From Scalesia atractyloides (lineage: Eukaryota; Streptophyta; Magnoliopsida; Asterales; Asteraceae), in NCBI GenBank assembly GCA_947069175.1, contig CAMTDV010000030.1, forward strand, positions 100,030,411 to 100,094,410: DNA of 64,000 nt, in the 5' to 3' direction. Position 1 is the stretch's first letter. Every line of letters begins with the position of its first letter. The notes under the pieces were generated by a model that made no database searches, had not been told where the DNA came from, and worked only from the letters and a program-made list of their open reading frames with translations. Both the position numbers and the translations under genes were made by a program. Of the stretch, positions 44,133 through 55,329 are shown piece by piece.

Positions 44133-46314
44133 CTACTCACCATTATGGAGCTCAAACACATTAGTCATGCTCATAGAGTGGGCGTTTTGCTCCATCCCAA
44201 CATAGGCTTTCATGGTCACGAAAGCCACACCTGCCAGCACCCTTGATGTTACGTCGCAAACCTGGAAATTAACCTTTTACACGCAACAAAAAGTTACAAG
44301 TGAAAGATTGAAAATACGTCACATACCACGGAATAGAACATTGTCCTTTTACTTACATATAATGACGAATAGGCAAACCAATCTAACTTCAAAGACGTTT
44401 TTAACGCGTTGATACCTGGCCATGCACCTCGGTTCCCTCCAAATGCTCCACCTACAGATATTGTAAAAATTCTTCATGTTAATAACTAAAATATCTCAAA
44501 AAACAAAACAAAATCTATGCAATAGTGAGTCAAAAAATGGAAACTGCATATAAACTTTAACCATTGTCTTTTTCAAATGTCCAAGATCAAGTATTGAATT
44601 TCAAAGCCCAATTCAAGTGCTTTAGGTTCAACTTTTAGTGTTATCAACAAAAAATGTTGATTAAGAATAAAATCTTGAATCATTTAGATTCCATTTTGAG
44701 ATCAATTATCTAATGTCAGTTTCAGCTAACCATGTAAACCCATTTTATTACAAAAGTTTAATCACAAATAATCAAAATTTTGGACTTTAATGAAAGAAAT
44801 ACAACTTAAGGCCATTATTTTTAATGAGACATGAATACCATAAACCTAAAGTTTGATATACCCATGGCCATGATAAGCTTTGAGAGTTTTTTTTAATTAT
44901 TTCTGGATAATCATATGAAACGATCTGAAAGTCAGCCGTCTAAATTAGCAAGCGGTTGGGCCCACCGCTAGAATCTATCAGTTCGACCTGCATTATCATG
45001 GGTTCTTTCGGGTTTCTGGTCAGACCCGCACTGGGAGGGATTAAAACAAATAAATATGGTGAACCCGCTCTAACACAACCTTTTTCTAACCCGAACTAAT
45101 TTAATATGCGTTTAAAAGTTACTCATTCTTAGCCAATTCACATGTTTCAACCCTTTACATAATCCGACCATACATTTTTTCCATTTATAATCTTAAGTGA
45201 AAAGCCAATTTTACATTCGTTTTATTATTTCGTACTCCATCAGTCCCTTGTAATTTTGTTTTTGAAAGATAGAATGTCAAGTGTGAGATAGTTAATGAAT
45301 TCTGAAACTACAATTGTCAATATTAAAAAAAAACTTTAAGTTTCACAATTAAACTACAAAATAGTGAGCTTTTGTGCATTTTATATTTTAACGACACCTC
45401 AAATGAACATTCTAGTTGGGGCTTAAAATCGAACCGATTACCCCATGCCACCCTAACAGAAAAAACCACAATGGGCTTACTTTTGCACATTCATTGTTTT
45501 CAATCCGATTGACTTCTAGAATAATGCTTGCATTGCTCCATGTAAATGGGTGAATCTGTTTGTTGATACCTGTAGTTTAGTTACATTAGATGAGGGGTTA
45601 GTTTCAATCTAGATTTTCTATCATCTCAGATTACAAAGAACCAATGTTTGCTTAATTTCAAAGATAATGTTTCGACTCGACATGTTTTTGTAAAGTATTT
45701 TTGGTGTTTACATGTAAGCATTTTAGGTGGCTCATTAATGATGAAAACTTACTGTTTTAGAATGTAGCAGTCTTAAAATAAATTACTAATGGTTTTCATC
45801 GTCATCAGCAGCATCGTTCGCGGCATCTTCCTCATCGACGGACCTAAAAATAGAATCAGGAAAAAAAAACATCAAAACCCCCTGTCTTACGGTAATTGCA
45901 GCCATAAAATGCAACACCTAACCCAATAATTAACAAACACAGATCACGAATTGATGCGAAACAACTAAGACCCATTATTCAAAATCACCTCTAAGTTTTG
46001 GCTTAATTTTTAAACCATCAAACTTCCTAATTAATTCCCTAAATAGTTAAGGCATTTGAACAAACACCTTATCTGCATCCCCAATCGAGGCAAAATAACA
46101 GCATAGCATATAATTGGTTCATCTTACAGAAAAGATAATTCATGAAGCTGTAAATTTACTTAATTTATTCAAGACACATACTTTACGACAAACACCCAAT
46201 ACGAAAATTGACAAAAGAGAACTTAAATGAGCAAGTGAGATTGAGATGGAAAAGGGTATTATGAAGAAAAGAAAGGATACCTGGATTATTGATGGGTCTC
46301 TCCTCGGTGGCCAT
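44133..46314 (-). CDS. Small spliced gene of unknown function (tentative)
   Basis: Three exons with good splice sites join in frame: 46281-46314 (MATEERPINNP), 44357-44451 (GAFGGNRGAWPGINALKTSL) and 44133-44261 (VCDVTSRVLAGVAFVTMKAY through NVFELHNGE, stop TAG). The product would be 85 aa, with a Gly/Asn-rich N-terminal half. The acceptors CTGTAG and TTCCAG and donors CAG|GTATCC and TAT|GTAAGT fit plant consensus. An excellent donor, ATG|GTGAGT, lies just before the final stop at 44140, so the true gene may continue or may have lost its 3' exons. A separate exon-like piece at about 45783-45842 (SVDEEDAANDAADDDENH then stop) lies in the large intron in a phase that does not fit exon 1. I do not recognise the family; the gene may be truncated or a pseudogene. 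Confidence 0.4.
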
Positions 46315-46755
46315 TGTTTTCACTTCAAGATTCTTGGTTTTCAAATAACAATTAGGGGTCGGTGAATTAAATGTTGAATTTAATCAGGGTTGGCTGTAAT
46401 TATGAGAGTTATGAAAGTGATGGGTCGGGGTATTAATAATTGCGCTGACGGTTGCTCTCTTGTTCCACTGGTTGAAGATTTCTTGACAGGACTACGTTGG
46501 TGTGAGATTAGAGGGAGAGAGGGGCAGGATGGGAAGAAAAAAATGTTGAAAATGGGGATTTGTTGTTGCCTTTTGAGTTGCCATCTTAAAAATTTGTTGA
46601 AAATTACTACTTTGTCCATATGAAATGCTTTATAAAGATGTAAAAATATGTTGCATTTTGAAAAAAAAAAATTATATCATTTACTTGAGAGAAAAAATTA
46701 AACATAACTGGGTATTTAATTTTTCTCTTTTGTAAAAAAAAAGTTAATGAATATA

Positions 46756-46866
46756 GAAAGATATAAAGGTATTATAATAATGAGTTAAGGTATTTATAGT
46801 ATTTGGGTGAAAGATATAAGGTTGTTATAATAATGAGTTAAGGTATTTATAGTATTTGGGTGAAAT
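46756..46866. repeat. Tandem duplication, two units of about 54 bp
   Basis: GATATAAAGGTATTATAATA, ATGAGTTAAGGTATTTATAG and TATTTGGGTGAAA are repeated once. It lies about 150 bp past the 3' end of copy C. Confidence 0.85.
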
Positions 46867-47007
46867 TGAAATTTAAAAGAAAAAAAAACTATTACTAAAG
46901 GAAACGAAATTATAATATATATAACATGTGATGGTGTACTCACCACAAATCACTTTGATTTAACAAACAAAATACCAAACATCATCTATATATTCTCTTT
47001 CCATTTA

Positions 47008-50000
47008 TTACTTGTTTTTGTTGCTCCCTTTTGCTAATGCAGAAGCCTTGATTTGATGAAGGGATTTCTCAAGATCGTCACCCAACCTATGAGGGTCTGG
47101 AATGGTTTCTTCATCTGCTGATATCACAAATGTCACTTTATCGATATAACTCACTATATGGATCATCAATGCCTACATGATATATGATTGTAGTTAGAAT
47201 CAAATTTATATAGTTCGGGGGTTGGAACTAAATACACATTGTACCACTCTAAAAAATTGACCATAATATATCGACCATTAAAAAGATGTACACTTATTGC
47301 CGTAACAAAAGGTTAATATTCGTAGTGTATACATTTATACTTACATTAGGTTGTCCATAGCAACTAGGAGCAATATAAGTGGCATCATGCCCATAAAATG
47401 TGACTTCTTGTTGTGGTCCAGGCACATTGCTGAACCATAAGGTTGTATTAAAGAAAACCCTGTGGTTTAATTTTCCTACTGCCTGCACAAATCCCAAATT
47501 TGCAATTTAAAATTAGTAATTTACAGGTTTTCTAACTAGGTATGTATATGTTATAAGAACATGACTGTATAGTATAATGTGGTGGTTTTGTTCCGTCACC
47601 ATTAGTGGTGTAAACGTATGATCATGAGCTCCACCCGTTTAACTTAGGTGAGCTCGAGCGACTCATCAATTGTTTTTCAAGCTTGAACTCAGCTTGTTTG
47701 CTATGTGTTAGTTATTTGTTTACTCATATTTATAATTATTTTTACGCATATTATAACTATTTTTTATATAAAACATAATAGATTATATATATATATATAT
47801 TAATTGTGTTAATCAAATTTTTATATCTAACAGGCATGGTAATTATTATATAAAAATATGTATTTATATATCATAGTAAACTTTATGTAAATAATAACTT
47901 GTTTAAGTTTGTGATCTAATGAAGCTCATAATTAAGAGCTCCAATATAATTAGCTCGGGCTGAGGCTTGAATTTTTTTAAGATAAACTAGATTCAAGCAT
48001 TTAACTAACTAAGATATCACTTGCGGCTTTGCTCAATTTTTTGTAGTCAATATATAGTATAAATATATGAAAGTGCCCATATATGAAAGCTGGCATGGTG
48101 ACCTAACATATGTACCTTAATCCCGAACAACTTGAGGACCAATTCAACAACGAAATAAGAGAACAAAGGTTCCAACGAGACTTTCTTTTGATCGATGACT
48201 GCCTTGGCTTCTTTCACATAATCTAACGGATTGCTTCTGAATCCCATTGCAAGCGGGAGAAGCACATAACCTATTTGGTTGCCCCATCGACCCAAAGTTC
48301 CGCTTTTCATCGAGTCGACCAGAGTCTGGTGATGCATTAAATAAAAACAAAAAACAATCAGATTGGATAACATCGACAAATTTTGTCTCAAACAATTTAG
48401 CAATAGTTTCATGAGGTGACCCTAAATTTATAAAAAGTGGAGATGGCAATGAACTCACGTCGATCCTAGTGGTTGCTCGTAAGTTGAAAAAGAATGTAGC
48501 ACGAAGCCGAATGTCTTTGGGAATGAAGTCTTTTTTCTGATGATCGTCGGTCTTATTGACACCATAGATTTCGCCTAAAATCAAACTCAAATTGTGACTA
48601 TTAGCGACTATAAATTAAGTTGGCAAACACTTCTTAACAAGTAGTGTCCTATATGCTACATGGTGTCCCCAAAAGATTGATTTTTCTTTTTCATCATGAT
48701 TAAGTAGGTGACACAAAAGAGAATATTAGAAGTTAGAAAGGAAATTAATCAAAATATCTACTAAACTTGCAAGAATCACGTGATATTTAGTTGAAAAGGT
48801 TATTGTAAGTAACTGGTATATTGTTTTATACTTGTATATGCTACATGTTGTCCCCATTCCCCAATCAAGGGACCCACCAACGAAATAGACTAAAAAAAAT
48901 AATAGATATAAATAAATAGCTTGTGCCAAATTTTAGTAATCTTCACACTTAACGTCCGTTCGGTGCAATCTTGAAAAGCCTTTCGTGTGTGATTAAATTG
49001 TCAGTGACGTGTGTATGTATATATAGCAAGCTCATTCTCTATTTAAAAAGTATTTATCTTTTATGACACTCGAACATTAGAATGAGCGTGCAACGAAACT
49101 CACTGTATCTACGATTCAAGTAGCGTGATAGACCAGCTTGAGTAACTCCAAGTACGACGTCGTTCAACGTCTGCAACATCAAAAATATTGTCATCAATTT
49201 ATGTGAGTGATAAACCTTATACATTATAAGGAATGATTGTGAACTGTTTTTGAGTGGTTATGAGTGGAAGAGAGATAAAATATTTGGGAATGTTACTGTT
49301 TATCTGTAAATATAGGAAATACTGTTCACCTCTTATAAATTTTTAATATTTTTAAAGATGATTGAGGATAGATAAAATGTAATAATATATGTATAAAAAT
49401 ATTATTTAGTTAAATAAAAAGTAATTTTTAGTGTAATTATATTAGAGAGCTAACTTATTGAAACAATATTTTCTATGCTTAATGTCTTGTTTGTGTTTTT
49501 TAGTGACACATTGACACTTATTATAAATCTCTATATATAAAACTACAAAGGTGGTGCGGATTTAATAACTTACCACGTTCATGGCGTTCTTCACCACCTT
49601 AATGTCGGCTAAGCTAACGCTCTTGCGAACAAAACGCCTCGGTCTATTCTCGACGCCTACGGATCCTTTTAGTGGCGTTTCAGTGTCTTTAAGAAACAAG
49701 ACAGTGAACACAAACATCATCACCGCAACAATCGAGTTCCAAAGAATTTCTAGAACCGACCATAAACTAGTAACTTTGATGTAAGCTGTATCTTTGCTTA
49801 CAGGAAGCGTTGGCAAAGCTTCAGTATCCGAAGATTGGCGCGTACACGCAAGAAAAAGCGTCATTAAAGACAAACCGTCGCCTAAAGAGTGGTGGAAACG
49901 GAAAACTCCGGTTCCTTCAGCATCAGTTGTCTTGATGTTAAGAAGGTGAAGATCCCATAAAGGTTTAGACCTGTCGATTGAAGATCTGCTGAGGTTTGAC

Positions 50001-51262
50001 ATGTAGTCTTCGACAAACTTGTCGGGAAACTCGATGTTTGGATCGATTTCTGGGACTATAACATGGTTGTCGATGTTCACATTTGTTGGTACCCATTTGA
50101 TGTCTCCAGTTTTGTTATCAGTGACCTGAAATATCGATTTGCATGCAAGAGTTAAAAGGAATAAGGGATATGGACATTTTACACGCGAATATGATCACGA
50201 ACACGACACGAGAAGTAGGTGTTTACTTACATTAGTTTTAATAAACATACAATGATCGACTTTTAGTAAAACTATTTAGTATATAATAGTTCTAACGGAA
50301 AATTGGCTTGTAATAATCTCTAGTATACGTTATCGGCCATTAGCAGACCCAATTTTGAATATTCTCCCTGCCAGTCTAATCTTTCACAAATAGATCATAG
50401 ATCATTTATGAATGCATGAAATGTATTTGAAGCATTGTTTCGAGGTAAGTTTTACATCAATGAACTCGTATCGTCGTTTGATAAAAAACCCTAAAACATT
50501 TGTTTGTAATTCAGCAAAAAACTTAACTCCGTTAGGTTTTTTTAACGAGGGACCAGTGAAGGGAAAATAGGTGAAAGGTTGGACTGGCAGGGGAATACTC
50601 AAAAGTGAGACTGTCAATGACGTCTACTAAGGATTATTACAAGCTAATTTCCCTAGTGTTAAAAGAAAATAAAGCACCATGGGCCAGGGTTACATAAAAC
50701 TGGCAATCAGAACCTGAGCCCCATGCGAATAATTATATCGCGTAACCTATGGTGTCGCGTCCCAAACTTTCTAGCGACATAAATAGCAGCGGCGCCTTTT
50801 ATGTGGCAGAGTTTTGCCTGATTAGTAACCATGCTGAATGATCTTGAGTGCAAGTTTACGTAGCATATATATTTATTATTGAAGCCTAACCTGTGACGGA
50901 ACCAAGGCTTTTTTTTACAGACTTATAATTAATTAATTTTCGAACATATATGATGACTCATGGACACTTTTAGTAAATTACATATAATAATACATGAGTA
51001 TTAGATAGTTGTTTACTTGTAAGCTCGAGAATCGCGGATGGCGGAATAGAGAATGAACCAAATTTTGTTTGACAACATCGGGTCTGATCTTGGTTTTGCA
51101 CCCCAACATGGATATGATATAGACATTGGAACCAGGTTCATGGAACAACCGAGCCATAGGGCTCAAAGGTTGGTCCTCTTCCCTAAATCTTGGATCATCT
51201 TTGGTGGTCGTGGTGGTGGTTTTAATTTGTTTAAGGCTCTTGAGACCTTGTGAGGAATCCAT
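47008..51262 (-). CDS. WSD-type wax ester synthase / diacylglycerol acyltransferase, copy C (intact)
   Basis: Seven exons: 51017-51262, 49574-50125, 49104-49170, 48459-48574, 48116-48325, 47345-47482 and 47008-47172 (stop TAA at 47008-47010), coding for 497 aa with no break. Phases match copy A exactly. It keeps HHSLGDG (residues 160-166), the hydrophobic helix after it, TLNDVVLG, and NVPGPQQEV in exon 6, where A has NVPGPEQEV. Exon 1 has six consecutive Thr codons where A and B have four, an expanded coding microsatellite. The first intron begins after CAA rather than CAG (CAA|GTAAAC). The start is ATG at 51260-51262, aligned with A; the TTG one codon earlier is not used. Introns 1 and 5 contain MITEs. 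Expected role as for copy A: acyl-CoA-dependent wax ester or triacylglycerol formation at the ER. Confidence 0.93.
47600..48030. mobile_element. MITE in intron 5 of copy C
   Basis: Begins near GGTGTAAACGTATGATCATGAG and contains GAGCTCGAGCGACTC, AGCTTGAACTCAGCTTG and, near the end, TTAGCTCGGGCTGAGGCTTG, so the ends are roughly inverted. It shares GATATCACTTGCGGCTT and flanking words with 14935-15085 at the equivalent position in copy B. Includes a TA microsatellite at 47786-47800. Confidence 0.5.
50296..50653. mobile_element. Mutator-like MITE in intron 1 of copy C
   Basis: Left arm GGAAAATTGGCTTGTAATAA through CCTGCCAGTCTAATC, and right arm inverted GGGAAATTAGCTTGTAATAA through CCTGCCAGTCCAACC; about 95 bp pair. 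Flanking 9-mers TAGTTCTAA and TAGTGTTAA differ at two bases. It is absent from intron 1 of A and B, so it inserted after C separated. Confidence 0.75.
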
Positions 51263-51311
51263 CAACTTTCTATATTTAAGGATGACCGTTTTGATTCATG
51301 AATGGCACCCC

Positions 51312-51321
51312 TTATATATAC
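51312..51321 (-). promoter_or_regulatory. TATA box of WSD copy C
   Basis: On the minus strand GTATATATAAGGGGTGCCAT lies about 55 bp upstream of the ATG. The stretch down to TTCATGAATCAAAAC is conserved with copies A and B. Confidence 0.68.
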
Positions 51322-51569
51322 ACACTAATCCTAGCTAACCTTTCGTCATCTTTTATGGTTGCTGGAGATGAAGTGGCATTGAGGGAGTGCGGGGAACACC
51401 GCACCTCCCAGGGCCGGCTCAACTCTTTTGGAGGCCCAAAGTGAACGAAAATGTCGGTGCCAAGTTTTGTAGGTTCGTCAAGGTTTGTAAATCAATCAAC
51501 TTATGTCTAATACAAAATGTTAATCCAAGAAATTAAGCAATAAAGTACTAGAAATGTATGCATAACCCA

Positions 51570-51810
51570 CCGGTGAGAGTGACACGACGTTACACACATT
51601 CGGATTTAACGTTTTTGTGTAATGCGTAACCCACCAGGCATATTAACGTTCTAGGATTAACAATTTTGTGTAATACATAACCCACCAGGAAATTAACATT
51701 ACACGCAGTTAACGTTTTTGTGTCACTATGCATAACCCACCTAGAAATTTCTAGTTCTTTGTTTAATGCATAATCCACCAGGCATATTAAACGTCGTGTC
51801 ACTCTCTGTG
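51570..51810. repeat. Minisatellite with CATAACCCACC core, bounded by an inverted repeat
   Basis: The phrase ATGCATAACCCACCAGG followed by an ATTAACGTT-type segment and TTTTTGTGTAA occurs five times at irregular 40-60 bp spacing. The array starts after GAGAGTGACACGACGTT and ends at AACGTCGTGTCACTCTC, a 17-bp perfect inverted pair. A minus-strand ORF through it is an artefact. Confidence 0.75.
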
Positions 51811-52019
51811 GACAACGGTTCAGGTACAGGTTGGTGTTTTTCACCGATTTGGGTATGTGTGTAACCGCATTATAGTTGTTGGGATTAAAAAAAACAATTA
51901 TTCAAATTTAAAACTCTATATATATACCACATTTTTTACATAAATTCTACCTCTATTTCTCCTTTATATACAACCTTTTTTACACAAATTATAGCACCAT
52001 TTATTCTTATACTACAAGA

Positions 52020-52370
52020 TGGATGATGATCTTGGAGTATACATTCTACCGCTCGATTACAATGATATATTCTAAAGCGATAGTAGCCTAGAAGTTCTCA
52101 CGGATCTCGTCAAGCAAGCCGAACATGAAGACACGAGAACATCTAAAAAAAGATATGTGCCACATGATCACGAAAAAGGTAACCCAGATTAATGGAAGAT
52201 TATTCCGTCAACAACTTCAAATACAGTGAAGATATGTTTAGAGCAAGGTATCGTATGTCGAAACGTTTGTTTTTATAACATAGAAGCAACGTACGAATGG
52301 TTTTAAGAGAGCCTAGATGGGAGGATGAAAAGGAGTTTCATGACGATCCAAAAAATCACATCGCCGTTAT
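52020..52370 (+). pseudogene. PIF/Harbinger transposase N-terminal fragment
   Basis: Reading across several stops and shifts gives KKRYVPHDHEKGNP, MEDYSVNNFKYSEDMF and RARYRMSKRLFL. These correspond to RRRYIPHERQNAND, IRDYFSAESRYDEKKF and RRRFRMSKRLFL in the Harbinger transposase at 61878. The DDE domain is not present. An ATG (52019) opens the remnant after an AT-rich leader much like that of the element at 61601. Confidence 0.62.
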
Positions 52371-53929
52371 ATGTAATCTTAGGTTTATGTAATATTCTTT
52401 TTTTAATATTTAGATATTCTTTGGTTTAGTTTTATTTGTGTGTGTGAATGTATGATTTATATTTAATTAAAAAAAGGAAAAAGACGTTTCAGGGTAACAC
52501 TGAGATATTGAGGGTGGTGCTAGTAATTTGAACTACAAGGGCTAGAAAAGTGCAACTTTCAGAAGTTTGTAAGAATTTATTGATATAATTGAACAAACAT
52601 ACTTGATGCAGGGAGATATGGTTCATGTTATTTTCATGTCTTGCCTCATACAGTTAGACTGATGTAAACAAAAGCATCTAGTTTGTTTCAAATATCTTCT
52701 AACAATCGCCTTTTGGGTCATCGGAGAACATTATTATTATTATCCATATTTATTAATCATATACCTAATCAGTGGTCCAACAACAAGTCGTAGCTTTTAA
52801 GGATCATCACCAGTGGGTCGTTGATGGTTACGAACTTCATCGAGGGACCACCGACAAAAGATGTTAATATTTGTAATGAGTTATTCATCGTTCGATCTCC
52901 AAGAATGGATGTATAGTTTATATTTGAGAGAATATGTAGATACAACTAAAGAGCAAGAACAAAAAAGCATATACTTTTAGGAGACTTAACCTGCATGTGA
53001 TATAGATTCAAGTTTAGGTTTTACAACAATGGAATACCAAAACTCACCATTAACATTGACACAAATGTTTACAAGATTTCATATAAGATGCAATTCATTG
53101 AACGATTACACGATTTCATGCAACGTAACTTGTATTAAAAAGTGCATTATATGTATACATATTTCAGATAAAATATGAAAAAGGAAATTATTGCATTAGG
53201 TTGGGCGGGGCACCACTAGAGTACCCATTTGGGTACTAGTGACTAGCCCATTCTCGGTGACACCGTCGCCGGTTAATAGGTAGGACTTGCGGGTAGTGGA
53301 TCCGAGTATTACTCACCGAAGAAAGATCTCACTTTTTGACCGTTGGGATATATTTTTAATTAATAAAATGGTTTAAGGGACTTGAAAAAAGTGACACCAC
53401 TAATTAGGTTTAGTTTAGTGTAGTTAAGAGTAAATTTAAAATGACCAAATCTCATTGGTTGAATCTTAGGATAGTGGAGGGTATAGTATCCCTCTTTCCC
53501 TCTCACCCTTAACATGTACCAAGTGATATGGACATTCTAATCACATTTATATCGTTAAGATTAAAAAAATAGTATGATGATAGTTAAAATTAACTAAAAT
53601 GACAAAAAAAAATGTAAGTCTTCATCATTGGCACTTGTAGAAGAATGAGCATCATCCACACAAATCAATAATGTATCCCCCCAAAAAATTAAATAATGTT
53701 AAAGAAACTATTCATTGGTGATTCTTTAATAATGAGTAATAGTAATGAATACCCTAACCTACGAAATTAAATTTTCACGAATGACTATCGACACTAGTAA
53801 ACCCAAACATTGGTCGTCGATGTGGGAACTTATATCCAATAGACGATCCTTTGGTAATTCGTTCGTGAAAGTGAAGATATAAGATTTTATCTAAGATGCT
53901 CATTAGGCAGTTTAGTCGTTTGTCAGGTC

Positions 53930-54610
53930 GAAAAGCTTCTAGCAGACTATCCCTCAGTAGAAATTAAACATAAGATTTTTTGGTAGAAATTTTTTCGTTT
54001 GTTGGTGAGGCCAATTTACGACAAATGTTTATATTGTTAAATGTCTATGATATGCTTTATATAGACAATAGTAACAAAAACAAGGATATGTATTTCTGTT
54101 TGATGCATATATACACAATTTGTTTCCTTCCTCTGTCTCCCCAAACCTCCATATTTTCACATGTTTTATACCATTTTTGTTATTTGGTGGTAACTAAAAT
54201 TTCGTAATTGGGGAATTAAAATTAGTAAAATGTGGTGGTCTTGAAATCCTTTGTGTGTTATGTTCCAAACAACCTATGTGTTCAGAAAATGTGCACATCA
54301 TTTGGATTAGAATCATTCTAGCTCAAACTCTTTGAGTGAAACTGAGTTGGGTAAAACACATGATTATAGGTAAGTCTCTTGGTGCGAGAGCCAGGAAACA
54401 AACATGCGATCTTTAAGGTGTGGTGGAATAACATTGGTGCACATGGTCATATGAAGGCTGGTTGATTAAGATAGACACCATTGACTTTAAGGTGTATGTC
54501 GTAATAAACACACCATTGACTTTGTGTACCAAGGTGGCTACTAGCGATAATGGGTTGATATGTCGATGTAGATGTGTAGCAATAACCATACACACTAATG
54601 ACTTTGTGTA
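53930..54610. repeat. Upstream flank of copy C, paralogous to 21590-22330
   Basis: GCAGACTATCCCTCAG, TTATTTGGTGGTAAC, GTGGTCTTGAAATCCT, TAGGTAAGTCTCTTGGTGCG and CACCATTGACTTTGTGTA correspond in order to the block upstream of copy B. The ORFs in it are not conserved between the two flanks. It marks the minimum extent of the duplicated WSD unit. Confidence 0.6.
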
Positions 54611-55329
54611 TTTGTGTTTTATTTGAAATATCTAGAAATGTAATGTGATTCAATCAACTTAGATAACACTTAAAAACGTCTATACCAACTTACATAATTC
54701 TAGGTTTTAATGTGCGAATTAAGCTCAATGTAAACTTACATTATAAATCATTACATTGGAGAAAAATGGTATTTTATCGCATTTTAAGATGCTAAAACCA
54801 ACTCGCATTGTTGAATGCTGAAAATCTATTCCATCCTTGCTATTTTTGGAATTGATTTTTTATGCATTTTTTGCCTCCTTATGATTGTACAATGATAGCC
54901 AATCAAATAGCTTTGGTGCAATTCAGTTTTAAAGCAAACTTTCTACCTCCATGTTTGTATATGCACTTCTAAAAGTTCAGGACAAACAAGTAATATTTGA
55001 TAAGCAGTAATCCATTTTTTGTGATGAATTAAGTCCTACCAATGTGCCCGTACTCTACAAAATGATTTAATTTGTTGCAAACTAATTCTGGAATCGTTTT
55101 GTATTAGTATATTCCATTTCTATATACTGATATTCTGAGAAAAAAAAATCAATATGCACTCTTGCATGCACATGCAAGTCACATGATCCCCCCATTTTTA
55201 AATAAATAACCTTTTTATAAGTCATTTGTTTAAAAAAATATACTATAAAATCAAACGTTTTTTTTTTGTTTTAATATGACTACCGTGTTGTTATACTTTT
55301 AGAAAAAAAATTGAAAACCTAGTTGCGTA

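Noticed and set aside
48144..48590. 148-codon minus-strand ORF containing LGEIYGVNKTDDHQKK
   Set aside because: It reads exon 4 of WSD copy C correctly, then runs through the intron and exon 5 in a wrong frame. The spliced gene explains it.
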